DNA from: Streptosporangiaceae bacterium
Lineage (GTDB): Bacteria; Actinomycetota; Actinomycetes; Streptosporangiales; Streptosporangiaceae
Assembly: GCA_030041275.1 (NCBI GenBank)
Contig: JASHOE010000258.1
Span: 1 to 32,282 of the forward strand
Direction: 5' to 3'
Length of the DNA stretch: 32,282 nucleotides
Below, in pieces: positions 16,872-24,450 of the stretch (positions within the stretch are counted from its first letter, which is position 1; each line of letters begins with the position of its first letter). Both the position numbers and the translations under genes were made by a program. The notes below the pieces were generated by a model. It saw only the letters and a list, made by a program, of their open reading frames with translations, had not been told where the DNA came from and made no database searches.

Positions 16872-16896
16872 GGAAGATACTTCTGTAGATGCATCT
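16872..16896. promoter_or_regulatory. Dyads between the divergent quinone reductase genes
   Basis: GAAGATACTTC (16873-16883) is a short dyad with arms GAAG and CTTC, followed at once by the perfect palindrome AGATGCATCT (16887-16896). The reverse complement of 16872-16886, ACAGAAGTATCTTCC, matches the repeat upstream of the aldo/keto reductase (8895-8909) at 13 of 15 positions. An operator serving both reductase genes is likely. Confidence 0.5.
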
Positions 16897-16950
16897 TATT
16901 GGACAGCGGGCCGGTGCGGAAATTGCGCACGGCGATGCGAGGATGTTCCG

Positions 16951-17928
16951 GTGATCGCCGCGTGGTATGACCGGCAAGGCCCGGCCGCGGCCGTACTGCA
17001 GGTCGGCGAGCTGCCCGCCGCGGAGCCCGGTCCGGGAGAGGTCCGGGTGCGGCTGACCTATTCCGGCGCCAACCCCGGCGACATCAAGAAGCGACAGGCT
17101 TGGCTGGCCAGCCCCATGGCGTTCCCCCGGATCATCCCGCACAGCGATGGCGCCGGGATCATCGAGGCGATCGGCCCAGGCGCAGACCCGGCCAGGCTCG
17201 GCGGACGCGTATGGGTGTACGGAGCCCAGTCCTACCGGCCGTCTGGCACCGCCGCGCAAACCACCGTGGTCCCCGAGGCGCTCGCGGTCGGCCTGCCCGA
17301 CTCGGTCAGCGACCAGACTGGCGCCTGCCTCGGCATCCCCGGAATTACCGCGCACCGCGCGGTCTTCGCCGACGGTCCGGTCTCCGGCCAGGCCATCGTC
17401 GTGCACGGGGTCCGCGGCTCGGTCGGCTCCCTCGCCGCCCAGCTTGCTCGATGGGCAGGCGCCACGGTCATCGGGACGGTCCGCACCGACGCTGAGGCAC
17501 GCCAGGTCAGCGCTGCAACCGCCGACCACGTCGTGTCGCTGCAATCTGACCCGGCAATCGCGATTCGGCGCCTCGCCCCGGACGGCGTCGACCGGATCGT
17601 CGAGGTCGCGCTCTCCGCGAACGCCGACCTCGACGCAGAAGTCGTCCGCAACGGCGCGGTGCTCTCGGTCTACGCCAGCCCGAACGACCGGCCGGAACTG
17701 CCCTTCTGGCCCATGCTCTTCGCGAACGTGACAATCCGGCTGCTCGGCAGCGACGACTTCCCGCAGGAGTCCAAGGACGCCGCCGCCAGCGACCTCAGCC
17801 AGGCAGCCGCGGAATCCGCTATCTCCGTCACCGTGGCTAAGACCTTCCCGCTTGCGCAGATAGCCACTGCCCATGAGCTCATTGAGGCAGGGACAGCTGC
17901 CGGGCGAGTCCTCGTGTCCTTGCCTTAG
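16951..17928 (+). CDS. NADPH:quinone reductase (second, zinc-independent MDR)
   Basis: 325 residues from a GTG preceded by GAGG at 8 bases; a longer frame to 16705 runs back over the divergent gene and is not used. It opens IAAWYDRQGPAAAVLQVGELPAAEPGPGEV, the family N-terminus, followed by YSGANPGDIKKRQ and IPHSDGAGII. The cofactor fold is VVHGVRGSVGSLAAQLARWAGATVIGT. No zinc cysteines are present. It is only distantly similar to its divergent neighbour, so the two are not a recent duplicate. The expected reaction is NADPH-dependent two-electron reduction of a quinone or reactive enone. Confidence 0.87.
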   Translation: MIAAWYDRQGPAAAVLQVGELPAAEPGPGEVRVRLTYSGANPGDIKKRQAWLASPMAFPRIIPHSDGAGIIEAIGPGADPARLGGRVWVYGAQSYRPSGTAAQTTVVPEALAVGLPDSVSDQTGACLGIPGITAHRAVFADGPVSGQAIVVHGVRGSVGSLAAQLARWAGATVIGTVRTDAEARQVSAATADHVVSLQSDPAIAIRRLAPDGVDRIVEVALSANADLDAEVVRNGAVLSVYASPNDRPELPFWPMLFANVTIRLLGSDDFPQESKDAAASDLSQAAAESAISVTVAKTFPLAQIATAHELIEAGTAAGRVLVSLP

Positions 17929-18073
17929 AGGAGTGGGCGGTGCCCTAGACGGGCGGGACTGCTGCCTCGTACGGCCGCGGCCGGACGGTCTTGACCGGAC
18001 CGCCTGCGACCTCGTTCCCCTCCTGGGCGCTGGCCGGGGTTACAACCCCTGCGAGCCGGGCAAGTGGCACCGC

Positions 18074-18601
18074 ATGAGCGCACTGAGAGAACTCGCGCGA
18101 CCAATGCTGGCCTCCATATTCGTTATGCAGGGATTGCACAATTTTCAGAACCCTGAGGGGGTATCGCCGCTCGCAGAGCCGGTGGTGAGTTCGCTGCGGG
18201 AGCGCATCCCGGCGATGCCCGCCGAGGCCGAGCACGCGGTGCGGATCAACGGCGCCGTCCAGGCAACGGCCGGGACCATGCTCGGCCTCGGCCTGCTGCC
18301 GCGACTGGCCGCCCTGGCGATAGCCGGGACGCTGATTCCGACCACGCTCGCGGGGCACCGGTTCTGGGAGGTCCAGGATCCGCAGGAGCGCAGCATGCAG
18401 CGCATCCATTTTCTCAAGAACATGACGATGATGGGCGGCCTGCTGCTCGCCATCGCGGACACCAACGGGAACCCGTCCCTGTCGTGGCGCCGTCGTCACG
18501 CGGTGCGGGTCGCCAACAGTTACCTTGCCGCGATGACCAACGCGGTGACCGACGTGACCGGGCAGTTTACCGACGCTTACGCGGCCGCCGCCTCGCGCTA
18601 G
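18074..18601 (+). CDS. DoxX-family membrane protein
   Basis: 175 residues from an ATG; the ribosome site is weak. The start RELARPMLASIFVMQGLHNFQNP matches the first helix of DoxX proteins (a helix followed by a conserved G-x-x-K/N). Helices follow around AVQATAGTMLGLGLLPRLAALAIAG and LKNMTMMGGLLLAIAD, the latter being the conserved last-helix pair of the family. The polar C-terminal 45 residues are longer than in short DoxX proteins. In mycobacteria a DoxX protein partners with superoxide dismutase and a thiosulfate sulfurtransferase in resisting oxidative stress, which would suit the redox genes upstream. The transcript may start in the 145-base gap after the quinone reductase. Confidence 0.85.
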   Translation: MSALRELARPMLASIFVMQGLHNFQNPEGVSPLAEPVVSSLRERIPAMPAEAEHAVRINGAVQATAGTMLGLGLLPRLAALAIAGTLIPTTLAGHRFWEVQDPQERSMQRIHFLKNMTMMGGLLLAIADTNGNPSLSWRRRHAVRVANSYLAAMTNAVTDVTGQFTDAYAAAASR

Positions 18602-18620
18602 CCCGGCTGACCAGAAGCAC

Positions 18621-19406
18621 GTGCTCGGCGCCCCGGTGGCCAGCGGCCGCCCCCGCCTGCTCCGCAGGCTCGCGCGGGCTGCCCGCTACGCCACCTCACA
18701 TTGTGCGCGCTCCGGTGCAGCGCACCGGCGGCCCTGGTGGAAGTGGATGCTGATCGCGCTGCTTCTCGCCGCGACGCTCGCCGTTACCGCCGTCTACGCG
18801 GCCACGCTGGCCAGGGATATCACCAGGCAGCACTGGGCTGACGCGCTGGACGCCTCGCGAGAGGCCGTGCTGGCCGTGGTCGGCTGGGCCGCGGTGAGCA
18901 TCGTCCTGTCGGCCGATGATCACAGCACGGCGGAGCCGGCTCAGGGCGGCGACAGCGGCGCGACGCCCGAGCGCCATGACGAGTCGACACCCGCCGCAGA
19001 CTCGGTTCGGCAGGCGCAAGAGCGCGTGCGCCGGCTGCGAGCGCGGCTAGCCGAGCTCGCAGCGGCTCGTGAGCGGGCTGGATCGGGCGCCGACCCTGAC
19101 CTAAGCCGCGAGGTAGCGAGCACAGTCGCCCGGCTGGAAACGGCCAGGCAATGGCTCAGCAGCGCTCAGTCCGCGCGGACAGCAGGCGGACGCGACCCTG
19201 AGCTGGCGCGGCGTCCGGGCGACGAGACCAAGGCGGGCGCCTGCTTACGCCACTGCGGCCGCGGCCCTCAGGTGTCAGCCGTGCCGTCGGCTAGCAGACC
19301 GCCGACCAGAATGGCGACCAGCCGCTCGGTCTGGCCCGGATCCGTCGGTGCGGCGTCGGTGGCCATGATCAGCCCGTGGGCCAGCCGCATGATGTCCGCG
19401 GCCTGA
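18621..19406 (+). CDS. Hypothetical membrane protein with coiled coil (end uncertain)
   Basis: 261 residues from a GTG, 19 bases after the DoxX stop. A basic N-terminus leads to a helix near residues 42-62 (LIALLLAATLAVTAVYAATL) and a second near 82-98 (VLAVVGWAAVSIVLSA). Residues 125-185 are charged and helical (VRQAQERVRRLRARLAELAAARER), a likely coiled coil. This part looks like a real protein. The last 46 residues overlap the opposite TetR gene by 139 bases and read like a shadow of it, so the true end may have been lost through a frameshift or simple read-through. No family recognised. Confidence 0.5.
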   Translation: MLGAPVASGRPRLLRRLARAARYATSHCARSGAAHRRPWWKWMLIALLLAATLAVTAVYAATLARDITRQHWADALDASREAVLAVVGWAAVSIVLSADDHSTAEPAQGGDSGATPERHDESTPAADSVRQAQERVRRLRARLAELAAARERAGSGADPDLSREVASTVARLETARQWLSSAQSARTAGGRDPELARRPGDETKAGACLRHCGRGPQVSAVPSASRPPTRMATSRSVWPGSVGAASVAMISPWASRMMSAA

Positions 19407-19876
19407 ACGCCGGGACGGGCTTCGCCGGCGAGCTGCGCCCGGCGCAATAGCTCCTCCGTGCGACCGCGCACCGTCATGCTGCAGGCCGACAGGAACTCAG
19501 AATCTTTGCCGAGCGACGATACGAGCGCGGAACTGAGGCTGCGCTTGGTCCGGCCGAAGGCCACGAACGCCCGCAGCCACTCGCCGAGCGCAGCACCGGG
19601 CGACTCAGCCGTGAGCAGCTTCGCCGCGAGCGCGTCGAGCCCGTCCACCTGGTCCTTGTAGACCGCCTCGAGCAGCGCCTGCCGGGCCGGGAAGTGCCGG
19701 TACAGCGTTCCGATACCCACGCCCGCGCGGCGAGCGATCTCCTCCAGCGACACGTCGTCGGCGCCGTGCTCGGCGAACGCTTCGGTCGCGGCGGCGAGCA
19801 GCCGCTCATAGTTGCGGCGCGCGTCGGCCCGCTTCGGCGGCCCTGGCACGGCGGCCGACGGCTCGGCTGCATCCAT
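19268..19876 (-). CDS. TetR-family repressor of the divergent MFS exporter
   Basis: 202 residues from an ATG. The N-terminal DNA-binding domain is complete: RRNYERLLAAATEAFAEHGADDVSLEEIARRAGVGIGTLYRHFPARQALLEAVY, shown here in pieces as ATEAFAEHG, SLEEIARRAGVG and TLYRHFPARQALL. The C-terminal ligand domain is all-helical and variable, as expected. It is divergent from an MFS exporter and the gap between them holds two near-identical palindromes. This is the usual layout for a drug-responsive repressor of its neighbouring pump. The inducer is unknown. Confidence 0.9.
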   Translation of the reverse strand: MDAAEPSAAVPGPPKRADARRNYERLLAAATEAFAEHGADDVSLEEIARRAGVGIGTLYRHFPARQALLEAVYKDQVDGLDALAAKLLTAESPGAALGEWLRAFVAFGRTKRSLSSALVSSLGKDSEFLSACSMTVRGRTEELLRRAQLAGEARPGVQAADIMRLAHGLIMATDAAPTDPGQTERLVAILVGGLLADGTADT

Positions 19877-19896
19877 CAGTCGTCACCATCTCTGAG

Positions 19897-19943
19897 TTGC
19901 GAACCGGAGGCATCCTCCGTATAGTTAGCGGAGGGATCCTCCG
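19897..19943 (+). promoter_or_regulatory. MFS promoter with two TetR-type operators
   Basis: TTGCGA at 19897-19902 and TATAGT at 19920-19925 are 17 bases apart. CGGAGGCATCCTCCG (19905-19919) fills the spacer, and CGGAGGGATCCTCCG (19929-19943) lies just past the -10. The two palindromes differ at one base and their centres are 24 bases apart. A repressor bound there would block the polymerase fully. Confidence 0.75.
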
Positions 19944-20089
19944 AATAGAGCTTAGCTTGCTCCGCCGGTTTGGCCAAGCCATCGCCAGACCTGCGGCTCA
20001 CTCAAGCCTGCCAGACCTGCCCGACCTGCCCGACTGACCGCCACACCGTGGCGCGGGCGCCCAACTCAGCGCTGTTCCAGGAAGGAACC

Positions 20090-21667
20090 ATGTCTTCGTC
20101 GTCTTCGCATTCCGTCAGACCCGCCGCCCTCCCGCGGACGCTGTCTGCGGCAAGTCCGCCGCTGGCCCCGTCGGCCAGCCCAAGGCACGCGCAGCAAGCC
20201 GTCGGCCCAGCGCGGACCCTGCCCGGCATCTCCCGTTTGCGCAAGCCCAGGGACCGCCGGAACATCACGCTCGCGCTGGTGCTGTGCGCCCAGCTGATGA
20301 TCGTGCTCGATCTCACTGTCGTGAACGTCGCGCTGCCGTCCATGGCTACCGGGCTGCACCTGTCACCAACCAGCCTGTCCTGGGTGCTCAACGCCTACGC
20401 GCTGACGTTCGGCGGCCTGCTGCTACTCGGCGGCCGGGCCGGCGACATCCTCGGCAGGCGCCGGACCTTCATGGCTGGCCTCATCGTCTTCACCATCGCG
20501 TCGCTTGCGGGCGGCCTGGCCACCAGCTCGGCTGAGCTGCTGGCGGCCCGCGCGATCCAGGGCGTTGGCGGCGCGATCGCCTCGCCCGCTGTGCTCGCCG
20601 CCATCGTCGCAAGCTTCCCCGAAGGTCGCGAGCGAGTCCGAGCGCTCAGCGTCTTCACCGCCGTCACGATGGGCGGTGCGTCCCTCGGCCTCGTGCTCGG
20701 CGGCATGATCACGCAGTGGGCGTCGTGGCGATGGGTGTTCTTCGTCAACGTGCCCGTGGGCATCGTGGTGGTGGCGCTGGCGCCTCGGCTCCTCGCCCGG
20801 ACCGAACGCCTGCCTGGCCGCTTCGACATCGCGGGTGCGGTCACGTCCACCGCGGGGATGTCGGCCCTGGTGTACGCGTTCATCAGCGTCGCGTCCCACG
20901 GCTGGGGCACCGCAGAATCGGTGGGAGCCTTCGCCGCCGCGGTGGTCCTGCTGGCCGCGTTCGCGTTCGTCGAGCGCCGGGCCAGCGAGCCGATCACGCC
21001 GCTGTGGCTGCTGTGGGACCGCAGTCGGGCCGGCTCGTACATCGCGCGGCTGCTCCTGGTCGCTGGCATGTTCGGGTCGTTCTTCTTCCTGACTCAGTTC
21101 GTTCAGGAGGTGCTCGGGTTCGGCCCGCTCGCGGCCGGTGTCTCGTTCGTGCCCATGACCGCGGCATTGTTCGGCACCTCCAGGCTGGCGCCGCGGCTGG
21201 TCGCCAGGTTCGGCCCCAGGCCGTTGATGATCGTCGGACTTCTTCCGGTCATCGCGGGCATGGCGTGGCTCGGCCAGCTCAGCCAGGGCACGAGCTACTT
21301 CCCAGGGGTGCTGGTCCCGATGCTGCTGCTCGGGCTCGGCATGGGCGTTGTGTTCGTGCCGCTCACCATGGCATCGCTGGCCAGCGTGCCCCCGGCGGAT
21401 TCCGGCGCCGCGGCGAGCATGGTCAACGTGATGCAGCAGGTTGGCGGGGCGCTCGGCCTGGCGATCCTGGTCACGGTGTTCGGCACGGCTAGCCGGGCCG
21501 CGGCGAAGCACCCGCTGGTGGGCGCGACCGCCGCAGCGCAGCTGGAACACGCCAAGGTGCACGGCATGGCCGCCTCGTTCACGACCGCCGCCATCTTCGA
21601 CGCGATCGCGTTCCTGGTGGTCCTGGTGGCGATCCGGCTCCGCCAGCCAGCGCAGGCTGGCCACTAG
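20090..21667 (+). CDS. MFS drug exporter, EmrB/QacA (DHA2) type
   Basis: 525 residues from an ATG preceded by GAAGGA at 4 bases; an upstream TTG at 19970 would add an unlikely cysteine-rich stretch. After a Ser/Pro/Ala-rich 60-residue cytoplasmic tail come about fourteen helices. Family motifs are LDLTVVNVALPSM in helix one, motif A LLGGRAGDILGRRRTF, and ASLGLVLGGMITQWASWRWVFFVNVPVG, the antiporter motif C region. Proton-driven export of hydrophobic drugs is expected. The TetR gene and its operators upstream, with about 150 bases of leader, suggest induction by substrate. A strong hairpin follows the stop. Confidence 0.92.
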   Translation: MSSSSSHSVRPAALPRTLSAASPPLAPSASPRHAQQAVGPARTLPGISRLRKPRDRRNITLALVLCAQLMIVLDLTVVNVALPSMATGLHLSPTSLSWVLNAYALTFGGLLLLGGRAGDILGRRRTFMAGLIVFTIASLAGGLATSSAELLAARAIQGVGGAIASPAVLAAIVASFPEGRERVRALSVFTAVTMGGASLGLVLGGMITQWASWRWVFFVNVPVGIVVVALAPRLLARTERLPGRFDIAGAVTSTAGMSALVYAFISVASHGWGTAESVGAFAAAVVLLAAFAFVERRASEPITPLWLLWDRSRAGSYIARLLLVAGMFGSFFFLTQFVQEVLGFGPLAAGVSFVPMTAALFGTSRLAPRLVARFGPRPLMIVGLLPVIAGMAWLGQLSQGTSYFPGVLVPMLLLGLGMGVVFVPLTMASLASVPPADSGAAASMVNVMQQVGGALGLAILVTVFGTASRAAAKHPLVGATAAAQLEHAKVHGMAASFTTAAIFDAIAFLVVLVAIRLRQPAQAGH

Positions 21668-21678
21668 TCGGGAGCCCG

Positions 21679-21712
21679 CAGCGCTGGCCGGCGGACACGC
21701 CGGCCAGCGCTG
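21679..21712. terminator. Strong bidirectional terminator hairpin
   Basis: A perfect 14-bp inverted repeat, CAGCGCTGGCCGGC and GCCGGCCAGCGCTG, with a 6-base loop. It lies 12 bases after the MFS stop and 22 bases beyond the end of the opposite gene, exactly between two convergent genes. Confidence 0.8.
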
Positions 21713-21733
21713 ATGTGCATGTCGGAACCCGGG

Positions 21734-22516
21734 CTAAGCCTGCGGGTGCCGGCGGAAGCTTCCCAGGCGCTGGCTGCGCCAGCAGCGACGGCAGCGGGTG
21801 AAATAGACGTCGTCGGTGGCACGCTGCAGGGTCCGAAAGAGCCACGCGCTGTCAGCGCGACCGCAGCGCGCGCAGGCAACACGAAGGGGGCGGGGCTCGC
21901 GGTCGGTACCCACCTGAAGCGCCCAAGCCTTCTCGGCGATGACCAGCGTGACCGGAGTTGCCGACGCCCCCATAGAGTGTCCGATGCCGACCGAGGTGAA
22001 CACCAGCCGCCACACCCACCGCAGTCGGTCCTCGCCGATACGGTAGAGCTTGCCATCCGCCGCGCGGACGGCGACGTATCGTTGCCCTTCGACTTCGCCG
22101 ACTCGCTCGACGGCAACGCTGACCTGCTTGCCCGGCGCGCTGCCAGCTGTGGGCCAGCCAGGATCCGCCCCCCGCCGGCCAGTACCAGTCGCCCGCGGTC
22201 CAGTGCGGGTACCCGGCGGACGCGCGCCGGAGGGCGGCGCGCTCGGCTGGGTTGTCCGGGGATCCGCCGCAACCGGGCCGACCCGGTTCCCGGCTCGCGG
22301 AGGCTGCTGAGCGGTGCCGTCCGGGTCGCCGGGCTCTGCCGCCTGGGCCGGGGCGGCCGGCGGAGGGACCGACGCGGCGTAGCCCCAATCCGCCGGCGGC
22401 GGTGCCGCCCAAGAGTCGGGGGCACCCGACTCGTAGCCGGCGGATCCTGGCGGCGGAGAAGCCGGTTCAGGCTGCCCGGAGTCGGCCGACGGCGACGACG
22501 GGTCCTGCTCGCTCAT
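21734..22516 (-). CDS. Pro-rich protein with C-terminal zinc ribbon, unknown
   Basis: 260 residues from the ATG at 22516, with AAGGA 7 bases upstream. The first 130 residues are rich in Pro, Ala, Gly, Ser and Glu and probably disordered. Residues 135-200 form a compact domain (VSVAVERVGEVEGQRYVAVRA, LVFTSVGIGHSMG). The C-terminal 50 residues have CARCGRADS and CRRCW, two CxxC pairs about 27 residues apart, a likely zinc ribbon. No membrane segment is evident. I do not recognise the family; it could be a conserved actinobacterial protein of nucleic-acid or protein binding type. It is divergent from the class I fumarase. Confidence 0.72.
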   Translation of the reverse strand: MSEQDPSSPSADSGQPEPASPPPGSAGYESGAPDSWAAPPPADWGYAASVPPPAAPAQAAEPGDPDGTAQQPPRAGNRVGPVAADPRTTQPSAPPSGARPPGTRTGPRATGTGRRGADPGWPTAGSAPGKQVSVAVERVGEVEGQRYVAVRAADGKLYRIGEDRLRWVWRLVFTSVGIGHSMGASATPVTLVIAEKAWALQVGTDREPRPLRVACARCGRADSAWLFRTLQRATDDVYFTRCRRCWRSQRLGSFRRHPQA

Positions 22517-22602
22517 GGGGCCGTCCTTCACCCGTGGTGGCCGAGCGCCCAGTACCGTCGGCCACAGCGCCAGTGTGTCATCCGCACTGGTCCGGTGGCC
22601 AG

Positions 22603-22706
22603 GCCGATGTATGCCGATGTATGCGGAGATAAGTCGCACTCAGAGCGCCAGCAGGCCCGCCCAGAGGCCTTCCACAGGGCCGCTGCGCCAGCAGCCTGGC
22701 TAATAC
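22603..22706 (+). promoter_or_regulatory. Tandem 10-mer and candidate -10 upstream of the fumarase
   Basis: GCCGATGTAT occurs twice in a row at 22603-22622, that is, one helical turn apart. A nearby dyad CCAGTG (22570-22575) and CACTGG (22585-22590) lies just before. TAATAC at 22701-22706 is a fair -10 for the fumarase gene, giving a leader of about 30 bases to the ATG at 22744. No good -35 was found, so activator dependence is possible. Confidence 0.4.
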
Positions 22707-22743
22707 GATGGGAACACCTGCTAAGCCCGAGGATGTGCCAGGA

Positions 22744-24402
22744 ATGCCCGACTTCAGTTACACCGACATGCTGCCCACAGGCGTGGATGACACCGAGTAC
22801 CGGCTGCTGATCAGCGATGGCATCAGCGTCCACGAGGCCCTCGGGCGAAAGTTCCTGCAGGTGGAGCCTGAGGTGCTCACACAGCTCACCACGGCGGCCA
22901 TGCGCGACATCGCGCACCTGCTGCGGCCCGCGCACCTGAAGCAGCTTCGCGCCATCCTGGACGACCCGGAGGCGAGTCCGAACGACAAGTTCGTGGCCGG
23001 CGATCTGCTCAAGAACGCGTGCATCGCGGCCGGCGGCGTCCTGCCCATGTGCCAGGACACCGGTACCGCGATCGTCACGGGCAAGCGCGGCGGCCAGGTC
23101 CTCACCGACGGGAACGACGCTGAGCACATAGCCCGCGGCGTGTACGACGCCTACACCTCGCTCAACCTGCGCTACTCCCAGCTGGCGCCGCTGACGATGT
23201 GGGACGAGCGCAACACCGGCAGCAACCTGCCGGCCCAGATCGAGTTGTACGCCACCGACGGGGACGAGTACTCATTCCTGTTCATGGCGAAGGGCGGCGG
23301 CTCAGCCAACAAGTCGTACCTGTATCAGGAAACCAAGGCGGTTCTGAGCCCGGCCCGGATGGCGGCGTTCCTCGCGGAGAAGATCCGCTCGCTCGGTACC
23401 GCGGCGTGCCCGCCCTACCATCTCGCCATCGTGGTCGGCGGCACGAGCGCCGAGTACGCGCTCAAAACCGCCAAGTACGCCTCGGCGAAGTACCTGGACG
23501 CGCTGCCAACATCGGGCTCGATGGCCGCGCACGGCTTTCGTGATCTCGAGCTGGAACAGCAGGTACTGGAAATAACCCGCCGGGCCGGCATCGGCGCTCA
23601 GTTCGGCGGCAAATACTTCTGCCACGACGTCCGGGTGGTGCGGCTGCCGCGGCACGGCGCGTCCTGTCCAGTCGCCATCGCGGTCTCGTGCTCCGCGGAC
23701 AGACAAGCACGGGCGAAAATTCGAGGGAACGGGGTATTTCTCGAGCAGCTGGAAACCGACCCGGCGCAGTATCTGCCGGACACTCCTGAGGCCGATCTCG
23801 ACACGGACGTCGTTCGCATCGACCTGTCGAGGCCCATGAGCGAGATCCGCGCCGAGTTGTCGCGGTACCCGATCAGAACCCGGCTGACACTGAGCGGCCC
23901 GATGGTCGTTGCTCGCGACATCGCCCACGCCAAGATCAGCGACCTGCTCGACGCGGGTCAGTCCATGCCTGCCTACTTGCGGGACCACGCTGTCTACTAC
24001 GCCGGGCCGGCCAAGACGCCAGCCGGGTACGCGTCCGGCTCGTTCGGTCCGACGACGGCCGGCCGCATGGACTCCTACGTGGCGAAGTTCCAGGCGGCGG
24101 GCGGCTCGCTGGTGATGCTCGCCAAGGGGAACCGGTCAGCGGCCGTCACGGCGGCGTGCCAGCAGCACGGCGGCTTCTACCTCGGGTCGATCGGCGGCGC
24201 AGCCGCGAAGCTGGCGCAGGACTGCATCACGAAGGTCGACGTTCTCGAGTACCCGGAGCTGGGCATGGAGGCGGTGTGGCGGATCGAGGTCCGCGACTTC
24301 CCGGCCTTCATCGTGGTTGATGACAAGGGGAACGACTTCTTCGCTGACACGACGGCGCCGTCACCGCCGTTGCTGACGATCGGCCGCGGTCCGGGCGACT
24401 GA
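22744..24402 (+). CDS. fumA: Fumarate hydratase, class I (iron-sulfur)
   Basis: 552 residues from the ATG at 22744, chosen because [13 protein letters not shown] is the usual family start; an ATG at 22708 would add 12 residues and lacks a ribosome site. The enzyme interconverts fumarate and malate in the citric acid cycle. Cysteines 103 (MCQDTG), 222 (AACPPYH) and 316 (SCSADR) are spaced 119 and 94 apart, the same as the three [4Fe-4S] ligands of Escherichia coli FumA, so the cluster site is intact. [23 protein letters not shown] and GPTTAGRMD are further family marks. It is read just before the class II enzyme and likely shares a transcript with it. Confidence 0.94.
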   Translation: MPDFSYTDMLPTGVDDTEYRLLISDGISVHEALGRKFLQVEPEVLTQLTTAAMRDIAHLLRPAHLKQLRAILDDPEASPNDKFVAGDLLKNACIAAGGVLPMCQDTGTAIVTGKRGGQVLTDGNDAEHIARGVYDAYTSLNLRYSQLAPLTMWDERNTGSNLPAQIELYATDGDEYSFLFMAKGGGSANKSYLYQETKAVLSPARMAAFLAEKIRSLGTAACPPYHLAIVVGGTSAEYALKTAKYASAKYLDALPTSGSMAAHGFRDLELEQQVLEITRRAGIGAQFGGKYFCHDVRVVRLPRHGASCPVAIAVSCSADRQARAKIRGNGVFLEQLETDPAQYLPDTPEADLDTDVVRIDLSRPMSEIRAELSRYPIRTRLTLSGPMVVARDIAHAKISDLLDAGQSMPAYLRDHAVYYAGPAKTPAGYASGSFGPTTAGRMDSYVAKFQAAGGSLVMLAKGNRSAAVTAACQQHGGFYLGSIGGAAAKLAQDCITKVDVLEYPELGMEAVWRIEVRDFPAFIVVDDKGNDFFADTTAPSPPLLTIGRGPGD

Positions 24403-24438
24403 GCTACCAACACCGCTACCAACAACGCTACCGACAAC
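24403..24438 (+). repeat. Three 12-bp tandem repeats between the fumarase genes
   Basis: GCTACCAACACC, GCTACCAACAAC and GCTACCGACAAC follow one another directly, starting right after the fumA stop codon. They end immediately before the GGAGG of the next gene. They are A/C-rich and unstructured, unlike the surrounding DNA. Confidence 0.8.
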
Positions 24439-24450
24439 GCGGAGGCTCTC

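Noticed and set aside
16864..17874. A 336-codon leftward frame across the second quinone reductase
   Set aside because: Antisense shadow; the sense frame has the full cofactor fold.
20423..21664. A 413-codon leftward frame across the second MFS gene
   Set aside because: Antisense shadow, highly polar, no domain.
22708..22743. Earlier ATG for the class I fumarase
   Set aside because: No ribosome site, it almost touches the candidate -10, and the family N-terminus begins at 22744.
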